Assembly: GCA_017615795.1 (NCBI GenBank) | Contig: JAFZZK010000036.1 | Coordinates: 1-64,000, forward strand | DNA: 64,000 nt | Reading direction: 5' to 3' | DNA from: Bacteroidales bacterium | GTDB lineage: Bacteria > Bacteroidota > Bacteroidia > Bacteroidales > WCHB1-69 | Shown here: positions 1 to 9,852 of the stretch, one piece after another | Numbering within the stretch: the stretch's first letter is position 1 | How the letters are laid out: the number at the start of each line of letters is the position of its first letter | Notes under the pieces: generated by a model | What the model was told of the DNA's origin: nothing | The model's input: only the letters and a program-made list of their open reading frames with translations | Database searches by the model: none | Program-made: the position numbers and the translations under genes

Positions 1-1
1 A

Positions 2-580
2 TCAAACATTGACTATCTGACGCAGGTGCAAAAAGTGGTGAACATGATTTTGGAAATCGAATTGCCTCAATTAAGGAATGTGGATGTTTCCAATGTTCGT
101 AAACTCCGAAGTCTGCTTTCTGTTGTCAGTAGCGGAGTCCCTTTTGCTGTTGATATCAGTAAAATGGCGCAAACTGCAGAACTGAATCGCAATACAATAG
201 TCAGTTATCTATCACATCTAAATAGGGCAAAACTTTTGAATCTGCTATATAGTAATGCAACGAATTTGAAACGCATGCAGAAACCGGATAAAATCTTTAT
301 GGAGAATTGTAATTTGTTGCACGCATTGTCGCTTACAAAAGTCGAGGCAGGAACAGAAAGGGAAACGTTTTTTGTTAACCAATTGTCATACCGTCATAAT
401 ATAGAGTATGCGAAAAAAGGGGATTTTTTAATTGACGGGAAGTTCACTGTCGAGGTTGGTAGACAAAGTAAGGACGGCAACCAGATTGCAGGAGTGGACA
501 ATGCCTTTATCGCCGCCGACAATATGGAATATGCTTTAGGCAATAAAATCCCGCTGTGGTTGTTTGGATTCCTTTACTAA
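2..580 (+). CDS. ATP-binding protein, DUF4143 family, C-terminal part (5' end outside window)
   Basis: The reading frame is open from the first bases of the window, so the gene starts upstream and only about 190 C-terminal residues are seen. These match the C-terminal half of the AAA_14/DUF4143 ATPases: a winged-helix-like segment (TAELNRNTIVSYLSHLNRAK) is followed by a restriction-endonuclease-like fold with a DFLIDGKFTVEV strand pair. The GTG at 26 is an internal codon because in-frame coding (DYLTQVQKVV) continues before it. The N-terminal Walker motifs are not in the window. Family members are common in Bacteroidales and their role is poorly defined. A complete relative from a different subfamily lies at 57168-58499. 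The 45 bp to the next gene show no clear promoter. Confidence 0.8.
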   Translation, partial: SNIDYLTQVQKVVNMILEIELPQLRNVDVSNVRKLRSLLSVVSSGVPFAVDISKMAQTAELNRNTIVSYLSHLNRAKLLNLLYSNATNLKRMQKPDKIFMENCNLLHALSLTKVEAGTERETFFVNQLSYRHNIEYAKKGDFLIDGKFTVEVGRQSKDGNQIAGVDNAFIAADNMEYALGNKIPLWLFGFLY

Positions 581-625
581 ATAACAATTTATGGATTCCA
601 GATAAAAAAACGAAAAATCTAAACT

Positions 626-2044
626 ATGTCATATACAAACGAACAAATCCAAGAAATCGTCGCCACCCAGCGCAAATTCTTCCGCACGGGCGCGACACTG
701 CCAGTGAAATGGAGAATTGAGCAGCTCAAGAAGCTGAAGACAGCGGTCATAGAACACACCACCGAATTTGAGGACGCTTTGGTCGCGGACCTCGGGCGGA
801 GTAGGGCGGAGGCTTTCCTCTGCGACGTGGGCCCCATCGTTGTGGAAATCAACGAGATGATTCGCGGGTTGCGGCGCTGGGCGCGGCCTGAGACCCACTT
901 CAGCGGACTGATGTGTTTCCCGAGCATCATCACCAAAGTCTATAAGATGCCCTACGGCGTGTCGTTGGTCATCAGCCCGTTCAACTTCCCGATCTTGCTC
1001 ACCATCGGCGTGGTGGCGGCGGCGATGTGCGGCGGCAACACGGTGGTCATCAAGACCAGCAGCAAGTCGAAGGCCTGCACCACCGTGATGAAACGCTTCT
1101 TCGCGGAGGTGTTCCCTCCTGAATACGTCACCCTCATCGACGGCGGTCACGACGTGGCGGATATGTGCCTTGCGCAACGTTTTGACAAAATCTTCTACAC
1201 CGGCTCGCCCTCTGTGGGCAAGCACGTGATGGCGGAGGCGGCCAAGAACCTTACGCCCGTGGCGTTGGAGTTGGGTGGCGAGACCGGCAACTGGTGCGTA
1301 GTGCGCAAGGATGCAGACCTCAAGGACGCGGCTCGCAAAATCGCCTTCTTCAAGCTGCTCAACGCCGGGCAGATTTGCATCAATATCAATCAGATAGCCG
1401 TGGCTAAGGAGGTGGCGGAGCCCTTCTTGGAGGAGCTGAAAAAGGCCTTCACGACGCAGATTGGTGATAATCCGATGGCGAACGAAGAATACCCCAAACT
1501 CATCACGGAAGCGGCCTACGACAAGTGCGCGAAATTGGCGGACGAGTACCGCGACCGCATTGTCTATGGCGGCGTGGGCGACAGAGAGAACTGCAAATAT
1601 GCGCCTACGATTATCTATCCCGTGAATCAGGACGAGCATATCGTACAGCACGAGCTTTTCTGTCCGCTGCTGCCCGTGGTGCCCTTCGCGGACGCTGAGG
1701 TCGATGCGCTGATGGAGATGATTGCCGAGCGCGAGCACCCGTTAGCAATGTATCTGTTCACCAAGGATATGCGTTGGGCGAACCGCACCATGCAGACCCA
1801 GCAATATGGCGGCGGTTGCATCAACGAGGTGTGCATCCATTTAATGGTTAAGGGCGTCCCCTTCAATGGCACGGGCCATTCCGGCATGGGTGCCTACCAC
1901 GGCGAGTGGGGCTTCCGTGAGTTCACGCACCCGCAGACTGTCCTCAAAGGAAAGACCAAATTCAACCTTCCCCTTCGCGAGCATCCGTACAGCGGGAAAG
2001 CAGGAGAACTGAAGCTGAAGATATTGAGATGGTTTGAGCGGTAA
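626..2044 (+). CDS. Aldehyde dehydrogenase family protein (class 3-like, divergent)
   Basis: 472 residues, the length of class 3 / fatty-aldehyde-type NAD(P)-dependent aldehyde dehydrogenases, which oxidise aldehydes to acids. Visible are the cofactor-binding SPFNFP segment (about 117-122), the glycine-rich YTGSPSVGK (191-199), the general base E215 in ELGG, and the catalytic C251 in GQIC. Two usually conserved places deviate: the Lys after ELGG is Glu (ELGGET) and the KPSE motif of the cofactor site reads KTSS. The basic C-terminal tail resembles class 3 enzymes. The substrate cannot be predicted. It appears to be transcribed alone; msrA follows after 97 bp. Confidence 0.85.
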   Translation: MSYTNEQIQEIVATQRKFFRTGATLPVKWRIEQLKKLKTAVIEHTTEFEDALVADLGRSRAEAFLCDVGPIVVEINEMIRGLRRWARPETHFSGLMCFPSIITKVYKMPYGVSLVISPFNFPILLTIGVVAAAMCGGNTVVIKTSSKSKACTTVMKRFFAEVFPPEYVTLIDGGHDVADMCLAQRFDKIFYTGSPSVGKHVMAEAAKNLTPVALELGGETGNWCVVRKDADLKDAARKIAFFKLLNAGQICININQIAVAKEVAEPFLEELKKAFTTQIGDNPMANEEYPKLITEAAYDKCAKLADEYRDRIVYGGVGDRENCKYAPTIIYPVNQDEHIVQHELFCPLLPVVPFADAEVDALMEMIAEREHPLAMYLFTKDMRWANRTMQTQQYGGGCINEVCIHLMVKGVPFNGTGHSGMGAYHGEWGFREFTHPQTVLKGKTKFNLPLREHPYSGKAGELKLKILRWFER

Positions 2045-2141
2045 TTCCAACGAACAAACTTGTAATCACTGAAAAAACAATAAATCCACTTGTCAGAAAC
2101 ACATCACAGATTCTGTACAAAGCAAAAATTCAACCAATTCA

Positions 2142-2675
2142 ATGAACTCAAAGACAAAAGAGATATACCTCGCAGGAGGCTGTTTCTGGGGAACGGAGCA
2201 CTACTTCAAGCAGATTGCAGGCGTCTTGGAAACGGAGGTGGGATTTGCCAACGGACATACGGAAAACCCGACATACAAGGAGGTCTATACCGATGAAACG
2301 GGTTATGCTGAAACGGTTCGCGTGAAATACAATCCCGATGTGGTGAGTCTGGAGTTCCTTCTTCGGATGTTTTTCAAAGCCATCGACCCCACCAGTTTGA
2401 ACAAGCAGGGGCCCGACGAGGGGACACGCTACCGCACGGGCATCTATTACACGGATGCCGAAGATCTGCCCGTCATCAACAAAGTGTATGCCGAAGAACA
2501 GCAGCACTATGACCGGCCGCTGGCAGTTGAAACACAACCGCTGGAGCGTTTCCATGCCGCCGAGGAGTACCATCAGGATTATCTTGACAAGAATCCCTCT
2601 GGATATTGCCACTTGTCACCATCGCTTTTCGAATTTGCAAGAAAAGCAAAAGACACAAGCCAATTGAATCCTTGA
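2142..2675 (+). CDS. msrA: Peptide-methionine (S)-S-oxide reductase MsrA
   Basis: 177 residues. Reduces the S-epimer of methionine sulfoxide in proteins, a repair step after oxidative damage in the cytoplasm. The signature GCFWGTE is at residues 13-19 with catalytic C14, and the conserved GYA (ETGYAETV) and HQDYL (EEYHQDYLDKNP) segments are present. There is no fused MsrB domain. The start is placed at the ATG giving MNSKTKEIYLAGGCFWG, the usual distance to the catalytic Cys. The gene is followed by a strong bidirectional hairpin that separates it from the convergent tRNA-Gly gene. Confidence 0.95.
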   Translation: MNSKTKEIYLAGGCFWGTEHYFKQIAGVLETEVGFANGHTENPTYKEVYTDETGYAETVRVKYNPDVVSLEFLLRMFFKAIDPTSLNKQGPDEGTRYRTGIYYTDAEDLPVINKVYAEEQQHYDRPLAVETQPLERFHAAEEYHQDYLDKNPSGYCHLSPSLFEFARKAKDTSQLNP

Positions 2676-2682
2676 CAAATAA

Positions 2683-2712
2683 AAAAGAGACGATGCATAC
2701 ATCGTCTCTTTT
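2683..2712. terminator. Bidirectional intrinsic terminator between msrA and tRNA-Gly
   Basis: Perfect 13-bp stem (AAAAGAGACGATG paired with CATCGTCTCTTTT) with a 4-nt loop and A/T runs at both ends. It can stop transcription of msrA on the plus strand and of tRNA-Gly on the minus strand. Confidence 0.85.
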
Positions 2713-2713
2713 G

Positions 2714-2789
2714 TGGAGCGGAAAACGAGACTCGGACTCGCGACCCCAACCTTGGCAAGGTTGTGCTCTACCAACTGAGCTACTTCCGC
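2714..2789 (-). tRNA. tRNA-Gly (anticodon GCC)
   Basis: Minus-strand cloverleaf beginning GCGGAAG and ending with the paired CTTCCGC-type acceptor arm and an encoded CCA. The anticodon stem CAACC/GGTTG encloses the loop TTGCCAA, giving anticodon GCC. The length is 76 nt including CCA. A TATTTTTG -7 box lies 16 bp upstream on the minus strand. Confidence 0.93.
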
Positions 2790-2805
2790 TTGTTTTTTGA
2801 CGCTG

Positions 2806-2813
2806 CAAAAATA
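2806..2813 (-). promoter_or_regulatory. Promoter -7 box of tRNA-Gly
   Basis: TATTTTTG on the minus strand matches the Bacteroidota sigma-ABfr -7 consensus TAnnTTTG. A TTG lies 18 nt further upstream as a possible -33 element. Confidence 0.7.
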
Positions 2814-2919
2814 CACTTTTTTTTAATATGACAATACCCCTTTGAATTTTTTTCTGTTTTTCAAAAAATTGTTTTTTTCAAAGTGTTTCCACAACCCAAA
2901 AATTAATCCAAATTTTTTA

Positions 2920-2927
2920 TATCTTTG
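2920..2927 (+). promoter_or_regulatory. Promoter -7 box of atpDC
   Basis: TATCTTTG matches TAnnTTTG and lies 35 bp before the atpD start codon. No good -33 TTTG is visible at the normal spacing. Confidence 0.65.
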
Positions 2928-2959
2928 GCGGCTCAAAAAGTGTAACGACAAAAACGTAA

Positions 2960-4468
<1,509 letters not shown>

Positions 4469-4474
4469 GGACCC

Positions 4475-4711
4475 ATGACACTCGAAATCAGAACCCCCAG
4501 CACATCCGTCTATACCGGTGAGGTTACCTTGGTGCAACTTCCTGGCATGGGCGGTCTGTTCGAGATACTGGAGCACCACGCCCCCATGGTTGCCGTCCTC
4601 CAACAAGGACGCGCCAAGCTGCAGGACAAAGATGGCCAAGAACTATTCTTTGACCTCAACGGCGGCGTGGCTGAAGTGTTGCACGACAAGATTCTCGTGC
4701 TCGCAGAATAA
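4475..4711 (+). CDS. atpC: ATP synthase F1 subunit epsilon (short form)
   Basis: 78 residues, only the N-terminal beta-sandwich domain of epsilon. The opening MTLEIRTPSTSVYTGEV and the LPGMGGLFEILEHHAPMVA stretch fit the family. The two-helix C-terminal domain that inhibits ATP hydrolysis in longer homologues is missing, as is usual in Bacteroidota. It lies 6 bp behind atpD and is followed by a strong terminator, so the two genes form a bicistronic unit. Loss of the inhibitory helices would leave the enzyme without the classical epsilon brake (inference from the family). Confidence 0.93.
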   Translation: MTLEIRTPSTSVYTGEVTLVQLPGMGGLFEILEHHAPMVAVLQQGRAKLQDKDGQELFFDLNGGVAEVLHDKILVLAE

Positions 4712-4750
4712 ACCGCTGACGCAGAAAATCAAAGTCCAAGACTTAAACTG

Positions 4751-4778
4751 TGGCCAACGCGATGCGTTGGCCATTTTT
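4751..4778 (+). terminator. Intrinsic terminator of atpDC
   Basis: Perfect 10-bp stem TGGCCAACGC / GCGTTGGCCA with loop GAT, followed by five T. It overlaps by two bases the stop codon of the convergent glycosyltransferase gene. Confidence 0.9.
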
Positions 4779-5778
4779 ATCGATTCACCTTGGCCTGAAA
4801 ACTCTTTTTCGACAACAATTTAAACAAACCGCAAAGATAGCCCCAACCATAACTGACATGGATAACGAAAAAGAGAACAGGCATCAGAATCAATACTCTG
4901 GAAGACTTTTCGAGTTTGAAGCCAAACCATAACGCCAATAGGAGATACAATATCGCAACCGCCCCAAAAGCCCAGCGGAAAAACAGACTACCGATACTAA
5001 GTGCAACACCCAGAACCAATCCCAACACAAAGGCCAACGGAAAAAACTGCCGGATGGTAGCCGGTTTCCCCAACTTTTTATTAACCAACGGCTTGAACAA
5101 ACCATATTGGTAAAACATCCGGGACGTTTTTCCTATCGTGTCGCGGGCAAAATAATCAATGACAATTTCCGGCACCAAAAATATCTTCCCTCCCTCGCGG
5201 ATGATGCGCCCATTGAACTCGTCATCCTGGTTACGCACCAATTCTTCATCAAACATGCCAATGCGATTGAAGATCTCGCGGTGAAAGAAACCGAAGGGAA
5301 CTGTATCGACCTGCATGTCATGGTCGGCACCTATGCGGAAATAGGAATTCCCCATTCCAAAAGGTGAACTGAGGGCTGTCGCAATGGCCTTACAGACGAC
5401 GGTATCGCGAGCGGGCAGGGTCCGGCACACGCCTCCCACATTGTCGGCCTCATGCTCATATAGCTTGCTTGACAACACACTGAGATAATTGTCCGGATAT
5501 TGTGCGTGCGCATCAATGCGTGCAATGAGGTCCCCCTTGCTGGCACGAATGCCGATATTGAGGGCGGTGGGTGCAATGTGACGCGGGTTGTCCAACAAGT
5601 GAATGAAAGAGTGTTTTTTGACATAGTCTTCCACCAATGCCCGCGTGCCATCCGTACTCATCCCATCCACAAAGATGATTTCCAGTTGCTCCTTTGGATA
5701 ATCCTGACACAGCATGGAATCCATGCAGGCGACAATGTTTTTCTCTTCGTTATAAATGGGGCAAATGACCGATAACAT
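4777..5778 (-). CDS. Glycosyltransferase family 2 (ExoA-like) with C-terminal membrane segments
   Basis: About 333 residues. The GT-A fold begins at once with MLSVICPIYNEEKNIVACMD, and the acidic motif RIDAHAQYP and the acceptor-side RNQDDEFNGRI follow. The C-terminal third (from about residue 230) has hydrophobic helices (FFPLAFVLGLVLGVALSIGS and following), so the enzyme is membrane attached. It resembles succinoglycan-type ExoA transferases, which add a sugar to a lipid-linked intermediate. The start at 5778 fits the family; nine more codons upstream (to 5805) are open. It overlaps the 3' end of the upstream polymerase-GT4 gene by 29 bp, so it is the last gene of the 11160-4777 unit. Confidence 0.85.
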   Translation of the reverse strand: MLSVICPIYNEEKNIVACMDSMLCQDYPKEQLEIIFVDGMSTDGTRALVEDYVKKHSFIHLLDNPRHIAPTALNIGIRASKGDLIARIDAHAQYPDNYLSVLSSKLYEHEADNVGGVCRTLPARDTVVCKAIATALSSPFGMGNSYFRIGADHDMQVDTVPFGFFHREIFNRIGMFDEELVRNQDDEFNGRIIREGGKIFLVPEIVIDYFARDTIGKTSRMFYQYGLFKPLVNKKLGKPATIRQFFPLAFVLGLVLGVALSIGSLFFRWAFGAVAILYLLLALWFGFKLEKSSRVLILMPVLFFVIHVSYGWGYLCGLFKLLSKKSFQAKVNR

Positions 5779-8065
5779 GATATATTTGTTGATAAATTGT
5801 AGCAATTTTCTCCCAGTCGAACTTTTTCAGTTCCTCAGCAACGGGTGCCTGATAGTTTTGAGGCTCTGTAAGCAATTTCTCCAAGGCATCGACAATCTCT
5901 TTCTCATTCGTGGGGGTCACTGCCTCGCCTACAGGCTCCTCGAAGAGTCCGTCAACACCTTCGTTGCGCGTGTAAAGCAATGACAGACCTTGTGTAAGTG
6001 CCTCAATATAAACCAACCCGAATGTTTCATGCAGCGAAGGCATCGCAAATACGCGATTTTCGGCATAAACCTGTTGCAAAACGGGTTTGTCGTAAATTTT
6101 GCCCCGATATTGGAAAATATCAGGGTGTATTTTAGCGAGCGCAAGGACCTCCTGCTCCCGGTTTCCATCGCCGCCCACAAGATCAAGATGTATATCGGGA
6201 ATTCGAGCCTTGAGTTGCACAACCGCCTGCATAAGGCGCAACACGTTTTTGTTGTCGTCAAAAATACCCACATATAACAAGTTGTGCGACGTGGCGGGGG
6301 CAACGGGAGTCTTCTGGATATGAGTGAGCCAATATTCGTTAACTCCATTGGGGATAAGCATACTTTTGTCGCGCAACAAATCCCGCATCCTGACCAAGGT
6401 CCAATGGTCTGTCAGGCGCCGTTGTAACGAAGGGCTGATGAAAACCACCTTGTCGGCATCGCGAATCACAGCACGATGCACCCACCAAAGATGTGGAGCA
6501 TAGCGCAGAAATGCGTTGAGGTCGGTGTTGCGCACGGCCACGATATAAGGAATGCCATAGTGACGTTTCAGGTAAAGCGCGACGGCACCATCACTGAAAA
6601 GGTTGGTGGCATGCACACAAGCCACCTGCGACAAATCCACGCGCCTGGCAACGTCTTTTGCAACCACATCCACCTTCCTGTTGAAAAAGAAACGATGTAA
6701 CGGCTTCAGTATAAACGAATAAACTATATCGGTACGCATGCCCTCAAAGGCATTTCGACCCTCTAATTCCTGACTGCGAATGGGAGAATAGACCACTTGA
6801 TCCACACCGGCCTTGTCAAGTTGGCGGTAGAGTTCGGCATGCACCTTGCTGTTAGAAAAATCATTACAAAGGTGCAGCACTTTGGGTGGATGTCCATCGT
6901 TTGTAAGAATGGCATGACGCGGTTGCTGCTGCTTGTTGTAGAAGGTCGCCCCCAGCAACAGAAACGCCAGCATTTGCACAGAGCCGGGGCCGTAAGGGAA
7001 ATTAGGTTCCACAAAACTCACGATCAACGGCAGCGCGCATGCGACATAGCCCACATCACGGATATCCGTCTTGCGCGCACTGAAGAGAGCCAAAATGGTC
7101 TTTACTCCGAAATACAAATAGAAACCAACCAAGGCAAACGACCAGATGCCATAGCGTACAAGTCTTAACAATAAATAATTATGTATAAGCAATATGCCGG
7201 ATTCTTCCTCTTGTTCTCCTATGGCGGACTCGTTGAGGATGTATTCAAGTCCTTGCTTGTCGCGTACCCAACGGTTTGATGTGACAACATCCAGATTTTG
7301 CGTTGATTTCCCGCCAACCATAAAGGTGTGCAATTCATCACTAAGGAAAGCAGTATAAAGAATATAACCAATCAGTCCAAAACAGAGCAGCGTGAGCACC
7401 ATCTTGTAACTCCAACGCCAATTTGTATCCTTGAGGGTAATAAAGGAGGCCACCACAAGCAGGGCGAAGAAATCGGAGCGGGCACGTATAAGCAACAACA
7501 GCAGCAACGAAAGAATGAACAGCACCAAGAAATGTATTCTCTGCTCCTTCATTTGGATGCCAAAGAAAAGGCACGCTATGCCCGCGATGGCAAGGATTCC
7601 GCCCACTTGATTTTTTCCCTCATTAAACATATAATATTCAGGAATATACAACCCTCCTGCCCAATAGAAGCAATTAATAACACCCATCACAATCAGGCCT
7701 ATGGTATAAAAATAGCAGATATTGGCCCATGTTTTGATGTCACAATCGAGGGAAAGACCGATACCTGCACAGAGAAATGCAATGATGAGTTGGCTTAAAT
7801 CCGCGATACGAAACCGATGACCCGTGAAATGGAATACCACAAACTCAACTAAAACAATGCCAATAGTTATGAAAAACAACCGCATGAATCGAATGGAGAA
7901 ATAGCGGTCGAACGAGAAAGTGATAGCCGCCGACACGGCCATGGACCCCATTATAGCATAGCGTATGATGTAATAGATTTTGGTCAAATAAATCCACGGC
8001 AGATATGACACGACCACCAAAGCAAGCGTAAAGAAAAGCAGATATTTTGCCACAGTCTGTTTCAT
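5750..8065 (-). CDS. Fusion: O-antigen polymerase/ligase-like membrane domain + GT4 glycosyltransferase
   Basis: 771 residues in one uninterrupted frame. Residues 1 to about 375 contain ten or more hydrophobic helices and a large polar loop (about 245-290), as in Wzy polymerases and WaaL-like ligases. From about residue 392 (PPKVLHLCNDFSNSKVHAEL) to the end it is a GT-B glycosyltransferase of the GT4 type, with the donor-site segment SLHETFGLVYIEALTQGLSL. Normally these are separate proteins. A physical fusion would couple sugar addition to polymerisation or ligation at the membrane (inference). The tupA-like gene lies 12 bp upstream and the GT2 gene overlaps its 3' end. No frameshift or internal stop is seen at the junction. 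Confidence 0.8.
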   Translation of the reverse strand: MKQTVAKYLLFFTLALVVVSYLPWIYLTKIYYIIRYAIMGSMAVSAAITFSFDRYFSIRFMRLFFITIGIVLVEFVVFHFTGHRFRIADLSQLIIAFLCAGIGLSLDCDIKTWANICYFYTIGLIVMGVINCFYWAGGLYIPEYYMFNEGKNQVGGILAIAGIACLFFGIQMKEQRIHFLVLFILSLLLLLLIRARSDFFALLVVASFITLKDTNWRWSYKMVLTLLCFGLIGYILYTAFLSDELHTFMVGGKSTQNLDVVTSNRWVRDKQGLEYILNESAIGEQEEESGILLIHNYLLLRLVRYGIWSFALVGFYLYFGVKTILALFSARKTDIRDVGYVACALPLIVSFVEPNFPYGPGSVQMLAFLLLGATFYNKQQQPRHAILTNDGHPPKVLHLCNDFSNSKVHAELYRQLDKAGVDQVVYSPIRSQELEGRNAFEGMRTDIVYSFILKPLHRFFFNRKVDVVAKDVARRVDLSQVACVHATNLFSDGAVALYLKRHYGIPYIVAVRNTDLNAFLRYAPHLWWVHRAVIRDADKVVFISPSLQRRLTDHWTLVRMRDLLRDKSMLIPNGVNEYWLTHIQKTPVAPATSHNLLYVGIFDDNKNVLRLMQAVVQLKARIPDIHLDLVGGDGNREQEVLALAKIHPDIFQYRGKIYDKPVLQQVYAENRVFAMPSLHETFGLVYIEALTQGLSLLYTRNEGVDGLFEEPVGEAVTPTNEKEIVDALEKLLTEPQNYQAPVAEELKKFDWEKIATIYQQIYHVIGHLPHL

Positions 8066-8077
8066 GGTTATAACAAT

Positions 8078-8965
8078 TTATTGTATATCAGGCAGTTTAA
8101 TCATATTTCCAAACAAAAGATCCGTCTCTGGAAGTCTTCCCCTGTCAAAGCCGCCACCCGGGGTGAAAGTAAGTTCTCCAAAATAGGGTTTCCCATTTTC
8201 CAGATAGAAGTCGGCGCGCACAAAGGGGAAGGGTTTTGAGAGTGTCTCAGCATAATCAAAGAGTTGTTCCATACCTTCCGGTTTGGGAAGTGTGAAGCCC
8301 TCGGGCGCATTTTTTCCCTGTTTGTTGAGTCTTTGCAACTCCCATTGGCGGTTAAAGAAATAGAATGCAGGTTTTTCGCGTTCGCCGCGTCCGTAACAGC
8401 AAAGCACGTACTCAGCCTTGCCGTTAAAACAGTAAAACTTGTAATCCACGGGGGAATGACCATCGTTGGTCTCGATAAATTGCTCACAAAGAATGAGCTT
8501 TTCCTCTATGTCATACTGCGGCTCGGCAGAGATGAGGTGAAATTTCAATTTCCCGAACTTGTTGAGGTCGCGAACGGCGGCGGGAATGTCCATTTTATTC
8601 TTGTCAGGACAAATAACATTGCCACCAGCTCCAAAATTCCATTTCAACACGAATTTATCAGGCAACTCCGACCAATGTATCTCGCTGGTTGAATGATACT
8701 TGGCAATAAGTGGGTTCAGAATATGTCCTAAGCCACACGACTTCACATATTCGCGTACACGATACTTGTCAGCACACTGTTTGACAATATCCTGCTGACA
8801 ATAGTGAAGTTTCAGCCATTGGATTTTCTCATCCATAGTCTGTGGGTTTTCGAGATCCAGTTTCTTACGATGACAAAACCAAAATAACAGACGTACACTC
8901 AAACGAGGTGAAAGGCTTGTCAGCAAATAACGCAGCCAGAGATTAGGTGTGGATCGAAAAACCAT
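8078..8965 (-). CDS. TupA-like ATP-grasp protein
   Basis: 295 residues matching the ATP-grasp family named after TupA of teichuronopeptide synthesis. Typical are the N-terminal QTMDEKIQWLKLHY, CADKYRVREYV, the glycine-rich ATP-site segment KWNFGAGGNVI, the DYKFYCFNGKAEYVLCC strand and the terminal VRADFYLENGKPYFGELTFTPGGG. Family members occur widely in polysaccharide loci and are thought to ligate an amino acid or similar group to a sugar acid. The actual substrate here is unknown. It lies between the PHP phosphatase (21 bp upstream) and the polymerase-GT4 fusion (12 bp downstream) in one operon. Confidence 0.85.
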   Translation of the reverse strand: MVFRSTPNLWLRYLLTSLSPRLSVRLLFWFCHRKKLDLENPQTMDEKIQWLKLHYCQQDIVKQCADKYRVREYVKSCGLGHILNPLIAKYHSTSEIHWSELPDKFVLKWNFGAGGNVICPDKNKMDIPAAVRDLNKFGKLKFHLISAEPQYDIEEKLILCEQFIETNDGHSPVDYKFYCFNGKAEYVLCCYGRGEREKPAFYFFNRQWELQRLNKQGKNAPEGFTLPKPEGMEQLFDYAETLSKPFPFVRADFYLENGKPYFGELTFTPGGGFDRGRLPETDLLFGNMIKLPDIQ

Positions 8966-8986
8966 TGTTGCAATGTTTTTAAATTA

Positions 8987-9826
8987 TCAATATTGGAACT
9001 GCCGCGTTGCTGGGTCAAACACGGCGAGGTGATCGTAGCCGCAACGGAGAAGTTCGTCGCGTGCCTCAGGGCAGAATTGACCGAGGTCTTCGGATTTGTG
9101 GGCATCACTGCTGATAATGACGGGAATGTCAAGCTTCCGGGCCTTCTTCAGCAACGTCGTGGAGGGATAAAAGGCATCGCAACGCTTCTTATAGAGCCCT
9201 CTGGTGTTGACCTCAACAATAAGATCATGCCGCTTGATGAGCTGCAACGCCTTGTCTGCTAACATTTGATACCACGGCTCATCATCTTCAAAGAACCGGT
9301 GCTGGTTGTGCATCTTGATTTTGTCGAAATGGGCGATGATTTCGAAATGCTCTGTCTCAATCATTTCAAATGTCTGCTCCCAAAAGCGGGTCACAGCCCT
9401 GCGGATGTCGTGGTCGAAAAGGCGGGCAAGGCCATCATCATAGATTTCGCGTTTGGAACCATCAATAAACCAGATTCCGTCACGATGTTCCGGCAGCACG
9501 AGGTGCACGCCACCGATGATATAGTCAAGGTGGTACTCATTGCGAAAAGTGTCGAAAGACTTGGAATATCCGGGGATGAAATCACATTCCAAGGACTTGA
9601 GCAACAGCATGGGGGTCTGTTGTTGGAGTGCCTCAATCTCATCACAATAAGTGCCTATTTCCTCTTCCTTGATGCCGAAATCGTTTTCAAAGGAGACAGG
9701 AGCATGCGAAGAAAATCCCAACTGTGTGTAATGCAGTTTTTCGGCAGCGGTCACAAATGCAGGCAAAGGTTCCTTTCCGTCGCAATACGTGCTGTGTGTA
9801 TGATAGTTTGTATTCAGTTCTATCAT
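8987..9826 (-). CDS. Histidinol-phosphatase-like PHP-family phosphoesterase
   Basis: 279 residues with the PHP metal-binding pattern: NYHTHSTYCDG (HxH at 8 and 10), a GGVHLV strand, IAHFDKIK and the C-terminal SSDAHKSED. Closest in form to HisK-type histidinol phosphatases, which release phosphate from histidinol phosphate. No other histidine genes are in the window, and its place inside a glycan operon allows a role in dephosphorylating a sugar or amino-sugar intermediate instead. It follows the serine hydrolase gene by 26 bp and precedes the tupA-like gene by 21 bp. Confidence 0.8.
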   Translation of the reverse strand: MIELNTNYHTHSTYCDGKEPLPAFVTAAEKLHYTQLGFSSHAPVSFENDFGIKEEEIGTYCDEIEALQQQTPMLLLKSLECDFIPGYSKSFDTFRNEYHLDYIIGGVHLVLPEHRDGIWFIDGSKREIYDDGLARLFDHDIRRAVTRFWEQTFEMIETEHFEIIAHFDKIKMHNQHRFFEDDEPWYQMLADKALQLIKRHDLIVEVNTRGLYKKRCDAFYPSTTLLKKARKLDIPVIISSDAHKSEDLGQFCPEARDELLRCGYDHLAVFDPATRQFQY

Positions 9827-9852
9827 GATTTTTGTCTTGATGGTTTCATTAA

